64,000 nt of DNA from Brachynemurus nebulosus (taxonomy: Eukaryota > Arthropoda > Insecta > Neuroptera > Myrmeleontidae). Within the stretch, counting starts at the first letter, position 1. Every line of letters begins with the position of its first letter. The DNA lies in contig JAPWDM010000023.1 of the NCBI GenBank assembly GCA_035578155.1, positions 1,674,001 through 1,738,000 of the forward strand. The letters run 5' to 3'. The position numbers and the translations under genes were made by a program. The notes beneath the pieces are model-generated. The model saw only the letters and a list, made by a program, of their open reading frames with translations. It searched no databases and was not told the DNA's origin. Shown here piece by piece: positions 23,051-33,547 of the stretch.

Positions 23051-25138
23051 TTAGCTATATTGGTTATTTTGATCGATCTCCACTATATCTATATCTCTCG
23101 CCGATCTTACACTACTACGTCTCCTTTTCTTGTCGACCTGGTTTCTAATAATTTCTCGATATCCAGGGCATCTAGTGCTGTCCATCCTATGTCCGGGTTT
23201 TTCACACTCAGGACAGTATGGCTCGCTGTCACATTCTTTGGCTTTATGTCCCTCCTTCCAACAGTTGATACACTTAAACTCTTCTGTTTCAGCCCTACAC
23301 TCTTTAGATATATGACCTATCTTCTGGCACTTGAAACATCTAGGGATTCTAACCCGTTCTCTGACTCTGCACTCCACCATACCAATTTTAATTCTCTCCT
23401 TCTTTAGGATTTCCACTGCTGCCTGTCTATCAAGAAATATAGTGGCGTTCTGGTTTTCTCTAAAGGCCGGTCTGAGGTCTCTAACCTCCACGCTGCTTCT
23501 CAGCTTCTCAGGAATTATACTCGTTATTGCCTCCTTGATTTCATCTGCGGTCGTGATAGCATCAATGTCCGAGATATAGACCATTGCTCTTTGGTCCTTA
23601 ACAATGATCTTTTCACTCCCAACTGCGTCAGCAATAGTATTCCTGAGCGCTTCTGTCTTCCCACTTTCCTTTTTCACTACCAAGAGTAGGTCACCCCCTC
23701 GTGTTTTCCTGGCCGCTTGAATAATCGCATCCTGTTTGCTTTGCTTAATGCATCCTTTGACCTTTCCAAGCATTTCAGCGTAACTCACCTCTCCAGTACT
23801 GATTAAAATAGCGTCAGTATCTCGAGTTCGCCTGTCTGTGAATTTCGTCGATATTCGCGTCTCTGGTAGCTTGGATCCCCTTCTTATTGCATCTCTACTA
23901 TCCATTATGTTTGGGACATGTGTGGCAACTTTAATGCCGGCTTTTCCAAAGATATATTCAATCATCTTTTGGTACCTTGTCATATCCACCTCATCCGGTT
24001 TGGCGATCGCGATCTGAGTACGCTTAGCCTCTATCATCATCTCCTTTAATTCAACCAGAGTGTCATATCTATCCCTCTCTGTCTCAGCTGCCAGTCCACA
24101 TATAACCCGAGTAAGTTTCTCGCCGTCTTTCTTCTTACGGTTTACAATAGTTATTGTTTCCAATTGGCGTACTCGGTCTTCCTCGTCCCGGTCAAGCAAT
24201 TCTGGGTATCTATCTTTAAAGATTTTCCTAATACCATTCTCCATACCAACATCCTTTTTATCGTACCATACAGCTAAATCCCATTCTTTTGGTCGCAGGA
24301 GGGGGTTGCCTTGTGTCACCACCGCATGTTTGAACATTTCCACTGGCCATTCCCACTTTGCTAATTCGAGGTACCCTTCGTAGCCGCCATCCGTTGCCAG
24401 TCTTCGATGGAGTTCCTCTTTAGTAGGATTCAATGGGGTTTCCTCATACTGTGGTTGGGTATCAGTTTGTGTGCCCATATCCGCACTAATTTTCCCTTCT
24501 TCTTGGGCTTGCTCTGCATCCAGTTTCTTTGCCAGGAAAACGAGGTCCTCTATTATGGTCTTTAATACCGATGTAGTGTTGGGTGCTATGTGTCTCTTTA
24601 ATTCTTCCACTTTATGCTCCATTTCTACCAGGAGATCACGCGGAACCTTCACCTTGCGTCTGGTTTCCTTTCTTTTACCTCTACCGTCAGGAGATAAGGC
24701 CTTTTCATTGCTGGCTTTCCTTTTTTTAGACGGGTTTGCTGTATCATCAGGATTTATCTCTCCTTCCCTTGACATAGTCGCTTTACTCGTCGCAACTTCT
24801 TGAGTGTTTTTAGATTTTTCGTCTCCTTTCGCATTTTGGGATGGTGACAAGAAGTTTGAGATCCAGTCACCATACTCGTCTTTTTTTGTACGGTCAATAA
24901 TACCTACTTGCAAAGAGTTTGACCGTTCTCTTGGCGGTGTTCTCTGTGTACATCTGCTCCTACTAAACGGGTTGGAAGTGTCCGTCGTTCTTCCACCCTC
25001 TGTCGCTGCTGCTTCATCGCTATGTTGCCCCCCCCGTATTCCGTGGGGCAGCTCACCACTCGGTGAATGGTGAGACGGGATTCCCTGCTCATTGCAGGAC
25101 CCGCCCGGGGATTTGTTGCCACAACGATTCATTTTCAT
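23051..25138 (-). CDS. Non-LTR retrotransposon ORF1: Gag-like RNA-binding protein
   Basis: Intact 695-residue ORF1. The N-terminal half is hydrophilic and charged, with serine-, proline- and lysine-rich stretches. The C-terminal part carries three consecutive CCHC zinc knuckles: residues 601-614 (CX2CX4HX4C), 623-636 (CX2CX4HX4C) and 642-657 (CX2CX4HX6C). They are followed by a basic tail containing KKRRRSS, a possible nuclear localisation signal. This layout is standard for ORF1 of R1-clade elements. In telomere-specific members the protein packages the element RNA and is reported to help bring it to telomeres. The start chosen is the first ATG after the 5' UTR; a second ATG two codons later is equally possible. 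Confidence 0.93.
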   Translation of the reverse strand: MKMNRCGNKSPGGSCNEQGIPSHHSPSGELPHGIRGGQHSDEAAATEGGRTTDTSNPFSRSRCTQRTPPRERSNSLQVGIIDRTKKDEYGDWISNFLSPSQNAKGDEKSKNTQEVATSKATMSREGEINPDDTANPSKKRKASNEKALSPDGRGKRKETRRKVKVPRDLLVEMEHKVEELKRHIAPNTTSVLKTIIEDLVFLAKKLDAEQAQEEGKISADMGTQTDTQPQYEETPLNPTKEELHRRLATDGGYEGYLELAKWEWPVEMFKHAVVTQGNPLLRPKEWDLAVWYDKKDVGMENGIRKIFKDRYPELLDRDEEDRVRQLETITIVNRKKKDGEKLTRVICGLAAETERDRYDTLVELKEMMIEAKRTQIAIAKPDEVDMTRYQKMIEYIFGKAGIKVATHVPNIMDSRDAIRRGSKLPETRISTKFTDRRTRDTDAILISTGEVSYAEMLGKVKGCIKQSKQDAIIQAARKTRGGDLLLVVKKESGKTEALRNTIADAVGSEKIIVKDQRAMVYISDIDAITTADEIKEAITSIIPEKLRSSVEVRDLRPAFRENQNATIFLDRQAAVEILKKERIKIGMVECRVRERVRIPRCFKCQKIGHISKECRAETEEFKCINCWKEGHKAKECDSEPYCPECEKPGHRMDSTRCPGYREIIRNQVDKKRRRSSVRSARDIDIVEIDQNNQYS

Positions 25139-25340
25139 AAAAAATACTTTTCTACGTTTTCTGTCAGGGTATCATCCCTTAGGAGGGTTGCCTGCCAAGG
25201 CGTCGAAGCCCCCCTCTCCGTTTGGTTGTTGGTCCGCGGGAAGTATTTGATTTCCTTCCTACCACCCATATCTGGGAAGCATTCCCCGATCCGCCACCTG
25301 GGGACGCGCTCCGTAGGGGTTTCAACCTCCCCCCGGAGAA
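25139..25340 (-). other. 5' UTR of the TRAS-like element
   Basis: About 200 nt between the ORF1 start and the telomeric repeat, noticeably GC-richer than the surroundings (GGGGAC, CCCCGG, GGGGG tracts). R1-clade elements carry their internal promoter here. The boundary base is ambiguous by about two nucleotides because TT is shared with the TTAGG target. Confidence 0.75.
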
Positions 25341-25860
25341 CCTAACCTAACCTAACCTAACCTAACCTAACCTAACCTAACCTAACCTAACCTAACCTAA
25401 CCTAACCTAACCTAACCTAACCTAACCTAACCTAACCTAACCTAACCTAACCTAACCTAACCTAACCTAACCTAACCTAACCTAACCTAACCTAACCTAA
25501 CCTAACCTAACCTAACCTAACCTAACCTAACCTAACCTAACCTAACCTAACCTAACCTAACCTAACCTAACCTAACCTAACCTAACCTAACCTAACCTAA
25601 CCTAACCTAACCTAACCTAACCTAACCTAACCTAACCTAACCTAACCTAACCTAACCTAACCTAACCTAACCTAACCTAACCTAACCTAACCTAACCTAA
25701 CCTAACCTAACCTAACCTAACCTAACCTAACCTAACCTAACCTAACCTAACCTAACCTAACCTAACCTAACCTAACCTAACCTAACCTAACCTAACCTAA
25801 CCTAACCTAACCTAACCTAACCTAACCTAACCTAACCTAACCTAACCTAACCTAACCTAA
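25341..25860. repeat. Telomeric (CCTAA)n array, proximal block
   Basis: About 104 near-perfect CCTAA units (520 bp) between the 5' end of the TRAS-like element and the first CATGAA-containing unit. It continues the distal block at 18329-19828 once the retrotransposon is removed. It is the boundary between pure telomere repeat and its degenerate 16-bp derivative. Confidence 0.97.
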
Positions 25861-28800
25861 CATGAACCTGACCTAACATGAACCTCACCTAACATGAACC
25901 TAACCTAACATGAACCAAAACTAACATGAACCTGACCTAACATGAACCCGACCTAACATGAACCTAACCTAACATGAACCTGACCTAACATGAACCTGAC
26001 CTAACATGAACCTAACCTAACATGAACCTGACCTAACATGAACCTGACCTAACATGAACCTGACCTAACATGAACCTGACCTAACATGAACCTGACCTAA
26101 CATGAACCTCAACTAACATGAACCTAACCTAACATGAACCTGACCTAACATGAACTTCACCTAACATGAACCTGACCTAACATGAACCAAAACTAACATG
26201 AACCTGACCTAACATGAACCCGACCTAACATGAACCTAACCTAACATGAACCTGACCTAACTTGAACCTGACCTAACATGAACCTAACCTAACATGAACC
26301 TGACCTAACATGAACCTGACCTAACATGAACCTAACCTAACATGAACCTAACCTAACATGAACCTGACCTAACATGTACCTGACCTAACATGAACCTAAC
26401 CTAACATGAACCTGACCTAACATGAACCTGACCTAACATGAACCTAACCTAACATGAACCTGACCTAACATGAACCTGACCTAACATGAACCTAACCTAA
26501 CATGAACCTGACCTAACATGAACCTGACCTAACATGAACCTAACCTAACATGAACCTGACCTAACATGAACCTGACTTAACATGAACCTAACCTAACATG
26601 AACCTGACCTAACATGAACCTGACCTAACATGAACCTAACCGAACATGTACCTGACCTAACATGAACCTAACCTAACATGAACCTGACCTTACATGAACC
26701 TGACCTAACATGAACCTAACCTAACATGAACCTGACCTAGCATGAACCTGACCTAACATGAACCTAACCTAACATGAACCTGACCTATCATGAACCTGAC
26801 CTAACATGAACCTAACCTAACATGAACCTGACCTAACATGAACCTGACCTAACATGAACCTAACCGAACATGAACCTGACCTAACATGAACCTAAGCTAG
26901 CATGTACCTGACCTAACATGAACCTGACCTAACATGAACCTAACCTAACATGAACCTGACCTAACATGAACCTAACCTAACATGAACCTGACCTAACATG
27001 AACCTGACCTAACATGAACCTAACCTAACATGAACCTGTTCTAACATGAACCTGACCTAACATGAACCTAACCTAACATGAACCTGACCTAACATGAACC
27101 TAACCCAACATGAACCTAACCTAACATGAACCTCACCTAACATGAACCTCACCTAACATGAACTTAACCTAACATGGACCTCACCTAACATGAACCTCAA
27201 CTAACATGAACCTAACCTAACATGAACCTCACCTAACATGAACCTCACCTAACATGAACCTAACCTAACATGAACCTGACCTAACATGAACCTGACCTAA
27301 CATGAACCTAACCTAACATGAACCTGACCTAACATGAACCTAACCTAACATGAACCTGACCTAAAATGAACCTGACCTAACATGAACCTAACCTAACATG
27401 AACCTAACCTAACATGAACCAGACCTTACATGAACCTGACGTAACATGAAAATCACCTAACATGAACCTAACCTAACATGAACCTGACCTAACATGAACC
27501 TAACCTAACATGAACCTGACCTAACATGAACCTGACCTAACATGAACCTAACCTAACATGAACCCGACCTAACATGAACCTGACCTAACATGAACCTAAC
27601 CTAACATGAACCTGACCTAACATGAACCTCAACTAACATGAACCTAACCTAACATGAACCTGACCTAACATGAACCTGACCTAACATGAACCTAACCTAA
27701 CATGAACCTGACCTAACATGAACCTGACCTAACATGAACCTAACCTAACATGAACCTGTCCTAACATGAACCTCAACTAACATGAACCTGACCTAACATG
27801 AACCTGACCTAACATGAACCTGACCTAACATGAACTTGACCTAACATGAACCTAACCTAACATGAACCTGACCTAAAATGAACCTGACCTAACATGAACC
27901 TGACCTAACATGAACCTGACCTAACATGAACCTAACCTAACATGAACCTAGCCTTACATGAACCTAACCTAACATGAACCTGAACTAACATGAACCTGAC
28001 CTAACATAAACCTGACCTAACATGAACCTGACCTAACATGAACCTAACCTAACATGAACCTGACCTAACATGAAACTGACCTAACATGAACCTAACCTAA
28101 CATGAACCTGACCTAACATGAACCTGACCTAACATGAACCTAACTTAACATGAACCTGACCTAACATGAACCTGACCTAACATGAACCTAACCTAACATG
28201 AACCTGACCTAACATGAACCTGACCTAACATGAACCTAACCTAACATGAACCTGTTCTAACATGAACCTGACCTAACATGAACCTAACCTAACATGAACC
28301 TGACCTAACATGAACCTAACCCAACATGAACCTGACCTAACATGAACCTGACCTAACATGAACCTCACCTAACATGAACCTAACCTAACATGAACCTCAC
28401 CTAACATGAACCTCAACTAACATGAACCTAACCTAACATGAACCTGACCTAACATGAACCTCACCTAACATGAACCTAACCTAACATGAACCTAACCTAA
28501 CATGAACCAGACCTTACATGAACCTGACGTAACATGAAAATCACCTAACATGAACCTGACCTAACATGAACCTCACCTAACATGAACCTAACCTAACATG
28601 AACCTTACCTAACGTGAACCTGATCTAACATGAACCTAACCTAACATGAACCTGACCTAACATGAACCTGACCTAACATGAACCTAACCTAACATGAACC
28701 TGACCTAACATGAACCTGACCTAACATGAACCTAACCTAACATGAACCTGACCTAACATGAACCTGACCTAACGTGAAACTAACCTAACATGAACTTGAC

Positions 28801-31156
28801 CTAACTAGAACCTGACCTAACATGAACCTAACCTAACATGAACCTGACCTAACATGAACCTGTCCTAACATGAACCTAACCGCACAGAACCTGACCTAAC
28901 ATGAACCTGACCTAACATGAACCTAACCTAACATGAACCTGACCTAACATGAACCTCACCTAACATGAACCTAACCTAACATGAATCTGACCTAACATGA
29001 ACCTCACCTAACATGAACCTAACCTAACATGAACCTTACCCAACATGAACCTGACCTAACATGAACCAAACCTAACATGAACCTGACCTAACATGAACCT
29101 GACCTAATATGAACCTAACCTAACATGAAACTGACCTAACATGAACCTGACCTAACATGAACCTGACCTAACATGAACCTAACCTAACATGAACCAAAAC
29201 TAACATGAACCTAACCTTACATGAACCTGATCTAACATGAACCTGACCTAACATGAACCTGACCTAACATGAACCTAACCTAACATGAACCTGACCTAAA
29301 ATGAACCTGACCTAACATGAACCTAACCTAACATGAACCTAACCTAACATGAACCAGACCTTGCATGAACCTGACGTAACATGAAAATCACCTAACATGA
29401 ACCTAACCTAACATGAACCTGACCTAACATGAACCTCACCTAACATGAACCTAACCTAACATGAACCTTACCTAACATGAACCTGACCTAACATGAACCT
29501 AACCTAACATGAACCTGACCTAACATGAACCTGACCTAACATGAACCTAACCTAACATGAACCTGACCTAACTAGAACCTGACCTAACATGAACCTAACC
29601 TAACATGAACCTGACCTAACATGAACCTGTCCTAACATGAACCTAACCTAACAGAACCTGAGGTAACATGAACCTGACCTAACATGAACCTAACCTAACA
29701 TGAACCTGACCTAACATGAACCTCACCTAACATGAACCTAACCTAACATGAACCTGACCTAACATGAACCTCACCTAACATGAACCTAACCTAACATGAA
29801 CCTGACCTAACATGAACCTCACCTAACATGAACCTAACCTAACATGAAATTGACCTAACATGAACCTGACCTAACATGAACCTGACCTAACATGAACCTA
29901 ACCTAACATGAACCTGACCTAACATGAACCTAACCTAACATGAACCTAACCTAACATGAACCTGACCTAACATGAACCTAACCTAACATGAACCTCACCT
30001 AACATGAACCTCACCTAACATGAACCTAACCTAACATGAACCTGACCTAACAGGAACCTAACCTAACATGAACCTAACCTAACATGAACCTAACCTAACA
30101 TGAACCTGACCTAACATGAACCTGACCTAAGATTAACCTAACCTAACATGAAACTGACCTAACATGAACCTCACCTAACATGAACCTCACCTAACATGAA
30201 CCTAACCTAACATGAACCAAAACTAACATGAACCTGACCTAACATGAACCCGACCTAACATGAACCTAACCTAACATGAACCTGACCTAACATGAACCTG
30301 ACCTAACATGAACCTAACCTAACATGAACCTGACCTAACATGAACCTGACCTAACATGAACCTGACCTAACATGAACCTCAACTAACATGAACCTAACCT
30401 AACATGAACCTGACCTAACATGAACCTGACCTAACATGAACCTAACCTAACATGAACCTGACCTAACATGAACCTAACCTAACATGAACCTGACCTAACA
30501 TGAACCTAACCCAACATGAACCTAACCTAACATGAACCTCACCTAACATGAACCTCACCTAACATGAACTTAACCTAACATGGACTTCACCTAACATGAA
30601 CCTCAACTAACATGAACCTAACCTAACATGAACCTCACCTAACATGAACCTCACCTAACATGAACCTAACCTAACATGAACCTGACCTAACATGAACCTG
30701 ACTTAAAATGAACCTAACCTAACATGAACCTGACCTAACATGAACCTGACCTAACATGAACCTAACCTAACATGAACCTTACCTAACATGAACCTAACCT
30801 AACATGAACCTAACCTAACATGAACCTGACCTAACATGAACCTAACCTAACATGAACCTGACCTAACATGAACCTAACCTAACATGAACCTGACCTAACA
30901 TGAACCTGACCTAACATGAACCTAACCTAACATGAACCTGACCTAACATGAACCTGACCTAACATGAACCTGAACTAACATGAACCTAACCTTACATGAA
31001 CCTGATCTAACATGAACCTGACCTAACATGAACCTGACCTAACATGAACTTAACCTAACATGAACCTGACCTAACATGAACCTCACCTAACATGAACCTA
31101 ACCTAACATGAACCTGACCTAACATGAACCTCACCTAACATGAACCTAACCTAACC
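25861..31156. repeat. Telomere-derived 16-bp minisatellite, block 1
   Basis: About 331 tandem units of consensus CATGAACCTRACCTAA. Each unit contains the telomeric phase ACCTAA and reads as two or more CCTAA units interrupted by CATGAA, so it is best seen as a telomere-repeat derivative. The R position (G or A) often follows the order G,G,A, giving a 48-bp super-repeat, clearly seen around 26395-26640. This block is about 0.8 kb longer than blocks 2 and 3. Confidence 0.95.
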
Positions 31157-31295
31157 TTATTTTGGTTTCAAATCTAGTGTACCTTTCTCTGTCTACTTTG
31201 ACTTGAACATAATTTTTTATAATAATATTGTTGAAAAAATTCCAATTTGTTATGTTAACTAAACATGTACCCCACCTGACGGACGTCTATGACTT

Positions 31296-31336
31296 CCAAG
31301 ATAGTCACTAGGGGAACATTTGTGTGACTATCTTGG
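31296..31336. other. Perfect 13-bp inverted repeat (hairpin), copy 1
   Basis: CCAAGATAGTCAC at 31296-31308 and its exact complement at 31324-31336 are separated by a 15-nt loop. It lies in the presumed intron upstream of the CCT2 exon and is present in all three array copies (also 38142-38182 and 45004-45044). It may be a transposon remnant or a structured element; no function can be assigned. Confidence 0.7.
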
Positions 31337-31668
31337 ACGGCTACTGTATATACTAATTTTATCTACCTATACTTATGAAGGGGGAGTGGTATATGGTGTG
31401 GAAGTGGAAGGGGCGGGGGTAGTGGGAGATTCCGAAAAACAAGATTACATTACATATGACAAATGCAAACAAACACGTGACAAATTATTGAAATTGACAA
31501 AAAGACAATATTACAGAAAAATACAGTTTTAAAAGTTTGAACATGAACTAACGGTTCGAAACAATATTGTCACAGTTTGAAAAATAAAAGTGGTATTTTG
31601 CAAAGTAAAGTATTTGTTTATTATTTATTTATGATGTCTGATATTTAATTCTGTCAACATTATTCCAG

Positions 31669-32903
31669 GATTCAATGAAATGTTGGTGGCAGTGGCTGTG
31701 AATCAAGAGGCTTCAAAAACTCCTGGTAAAGAAGCCGTGGCAATGGAAGCGTTCGCTCGAGCCTTACAACAACTTCCGACAATTATAGCCGATAATGCCG
31801 GATACGATTCGGCACAGTTAATCAGCGAATTACGGGCTCATCATGTTCAAGAAAAAACCACTTACGGTTTAAGTAAGTAACATTTTTAGTAAAAAAAAAA
31901 AAAAAAAAAATATAAAATAAAAATAAATAAAAATTTAATTTAAAAGATGAACATTTGAAAAACTGCTAATTATTAACTTCCCATTGGAAGTTATTATAAT
32001 GGGTTCGATTTTACGAATCGCTAATTTAGACATATCTTCACGTTTCACGGTCACTAGAATCCGAATCCATCGTTTTTAGCGTGATGTCTGTGTGTGCGTT
32101 CGCTCGTTCGTTCTTGAATTTTGTTTCGTCTCGCAGATCTCGAGAACAAATAATAATATCAACTCCGGACTAATTTCATTAGATGCGTAATTAAAAAACG
32201 AAGACTGGATAAAGTTTTCAGCAAATTCGGATTAGCGGTTTGTTTTTTGTGATAAAAAAAACGGAATTAACTTTATTAACATAACATAGATTATATGGAT
32301 TTTTTACCATGTCTTTATTATATAATGGCCTAAGAATCTCCCGTGACGTTAAAAACGCCAGTAAATTATTAAAAAAAAAATTATTAAAAAAAATAAAAAA
32401 AAAAAACGAAAGAAACTTTTTGTGAAATATTTTTTGTTTCGTGTATCTTGAAGACAAATTATGTTATCATTTGTTTGATAAGGGTGGAGCCCCCACCCTT
32501 AGGTACAGAAGCCGAAGCCCCGGGTGTGGTGGAAGGGGCAAAGCCTCTATCGGGGGCCCAGGGGAGGAGTCCCCTGAATTAAAAAAAAGTTATTCATATG
32601 CAATAGTCTTTAAGGGCATCCAATGGGAAGTTGACAGTGTGGGTAGACCTGTCTCTCCAAATTTTTTAATAAATTAACGAATATTTATTAATTCACTGAA
32701 AATTATTGACGTTTTTTGTCATATTTTCAGATATGAATACAGGAAAATTAGGTGACATGAAAGAATTAGGAATTACAGAATCATTTGTAGTTAAACGGCA
32801 AGTATTACTGTCGGCTGCTGAAGCTGCCAAAATGATTTTACGTGTTGATGATATCATTAAAGCTGCACCACGAAAACGTGTCCAAGATCGGGGAATGTGT
32901 TAA
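31669..32903 (+). pseudogene. CCT2: CCT2 (TCP-1 beta) 3'-terminal gene fragment, copy 1
   Basis: Two exons are visible. Exon A (31669-31872) follows a TTCCAG acceptor and ends before a GTAAGTA donor. Exon B (32731-32903) follows TTTTCAG and ends in TAA. The phases join correctly across the splice. Joined, they encode the C-terminal 125 or so residues of the beta subunit of the cytosolic chaperonin TRiC/CCT. Recognisable family stretches include [51 protein letters not shown] and [10 protein letters not shown]. This is the part of the equatorial domain that contacts ATP (the ADNAGYD block). The upstream exons, about three quarters of the protein, are not found to the left, which holds only telomeric repeat and a retrotransposon. 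So this is a 5'-truncated fragment, not a whole gene, although no inactivating change is present in the part that remains. Confidence 0.93.
31873..32730 (+). other. Intron of the CCT2 fragment with repeat-derived inserts (copy 1)
   Basis: An 858-bp intron. It contains a poly(A) run near 31892-31910. An 18-bp palindrome at 31975-31992 (AACTTCC, CATT, GGAAGTT) opens a stretch that looks like a dispersed element. A GC-rich stretch at about 32480-32660 is unlike the flanking AT-rich DNA and may also be inserted. Short open frames here cross these repeats and look spurious. The same intron recurs in the other two copies. Confidence 0.7.
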
Positions 32904-33028
32904 GCTAATTTGCAAAATTTCATTAATTTCACATTTTTTTGTTACATTACGTTCTTTTTATAACGCTTTAATTTTTTTTAAGTATAACACACACTTTGTC
33001 ATAATTATTTATAATATGCATTCTGTAA

Positions 33029-33034
33029 AATAAA
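33029..33034 (+). terminator. Poly(A) signal AATAAA of CCT2 fragment, copy 1
   Basis: AATAAA lies 126 nt after the stop codon in an AT-rich 3' UTR. The same hexamer is at 39875-39880 and 46736-46741 in copies 2 and 3. Confidence 0.65.
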
Positions 33035-33305
33035 ATATAACCAGATATTCATTTTTTTTTCCTTTTCAAAACACCCGATTTCGTTTCACCCTTTATACTT
33101 CTTCTAAAAGGAAACCAATTAGAGGTGTGATTTAATGTTCAGCCGTCTGGTGGTGAACAGAAAAACTACTGCGACTAGGTTAAACAGCTGAAGGTGGTAG
33201 CAATAAAAACAACTTTACAATTTACAATACTTAATAATATTCATAATAATTAGCATATTTACAAACCCTGTACCAGTTGAATTAGCAATGCAAAAACTGC
33301 AAAGA

Positions 33306-33547
33306 TGGGAGCATTCGAAACGCACCTAGTCAAAGTGTCTTGATCTTACTTTTAAGAACATTACACTTGTTTTGAAGTGTTTCTGTCTTACTTTGGAGAT
33401 ATTTGTATATTCTTGTCTCTCTTTCCATGTTCTTGAGAGAAGGGTGAAGTGTATACGATGTATACCGAACGCTATTCGGTATACATCGTATACTTAGCGT
33501 TCGGTATATATCGTATACATACCTTCACCCCTCTCTCAAGAACATGG
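33306..33547. mobile_element. Truncated foldback MITE at array junction 1
   Basis: It starts with TGGGAGCATTCGAAACGCAC, as in the complete copies at 47013 and 49892. It stops abruptly after AAGAACATGG, where minisatellite (CACCTAACATG) begins. About 242 of 361 bp remain; the right terminal repeat is missing. Confidence 0.9.

Larger units (their letters stand above)
19829..25340 (-). mobile_element. Full-length telomere-specific non-LTR retrotransposon, TRAS/SART-like (R1 clade)
   Basis: A complete element of about 5.5 kb is inserted in (CCTAA)n and flanked by it on both sides. Read on the minus strand it has a roughly 200-nt 5' UTR, ORF1 (gag with three zinc knuckles), ORF2 (AP endonuclease plus RT plus C-terminal CCHC), a short 3' UTR and a 51-nt poly(A) tail. 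The 3' junction is poly(A) followed by GGTTAGG. The 5' junction is TTAGGTT followed by CTCCGGGG. Together these fit insertion at TT/AGG in the TTAGG strand with no evident target-site duplication. In silkworm, TRAS and SART elements are the known families that target this repeat; as I recall, TRAS1 endonuclease nicks between T and A on one strand and C and T on the other, which matches. Subfamily assignment would need a tree. Confidence 0.93.

Noticed and set aside
31320..31532. 70-residue open frame upstream of the CCT2 exon, repeated in each array copy
   Set aside because: It overlaps a hairpin and sequence that reads as intron; its composition matches no family, and its conservation is explained by the recent duplication of the whole unit.
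32218..32677. Short open frames in the CCT2 intron on both strands
   Set aside because: They run through A/T homopolymers and a GC-rich repeat; the splice sites on either side explain the region better as intron.
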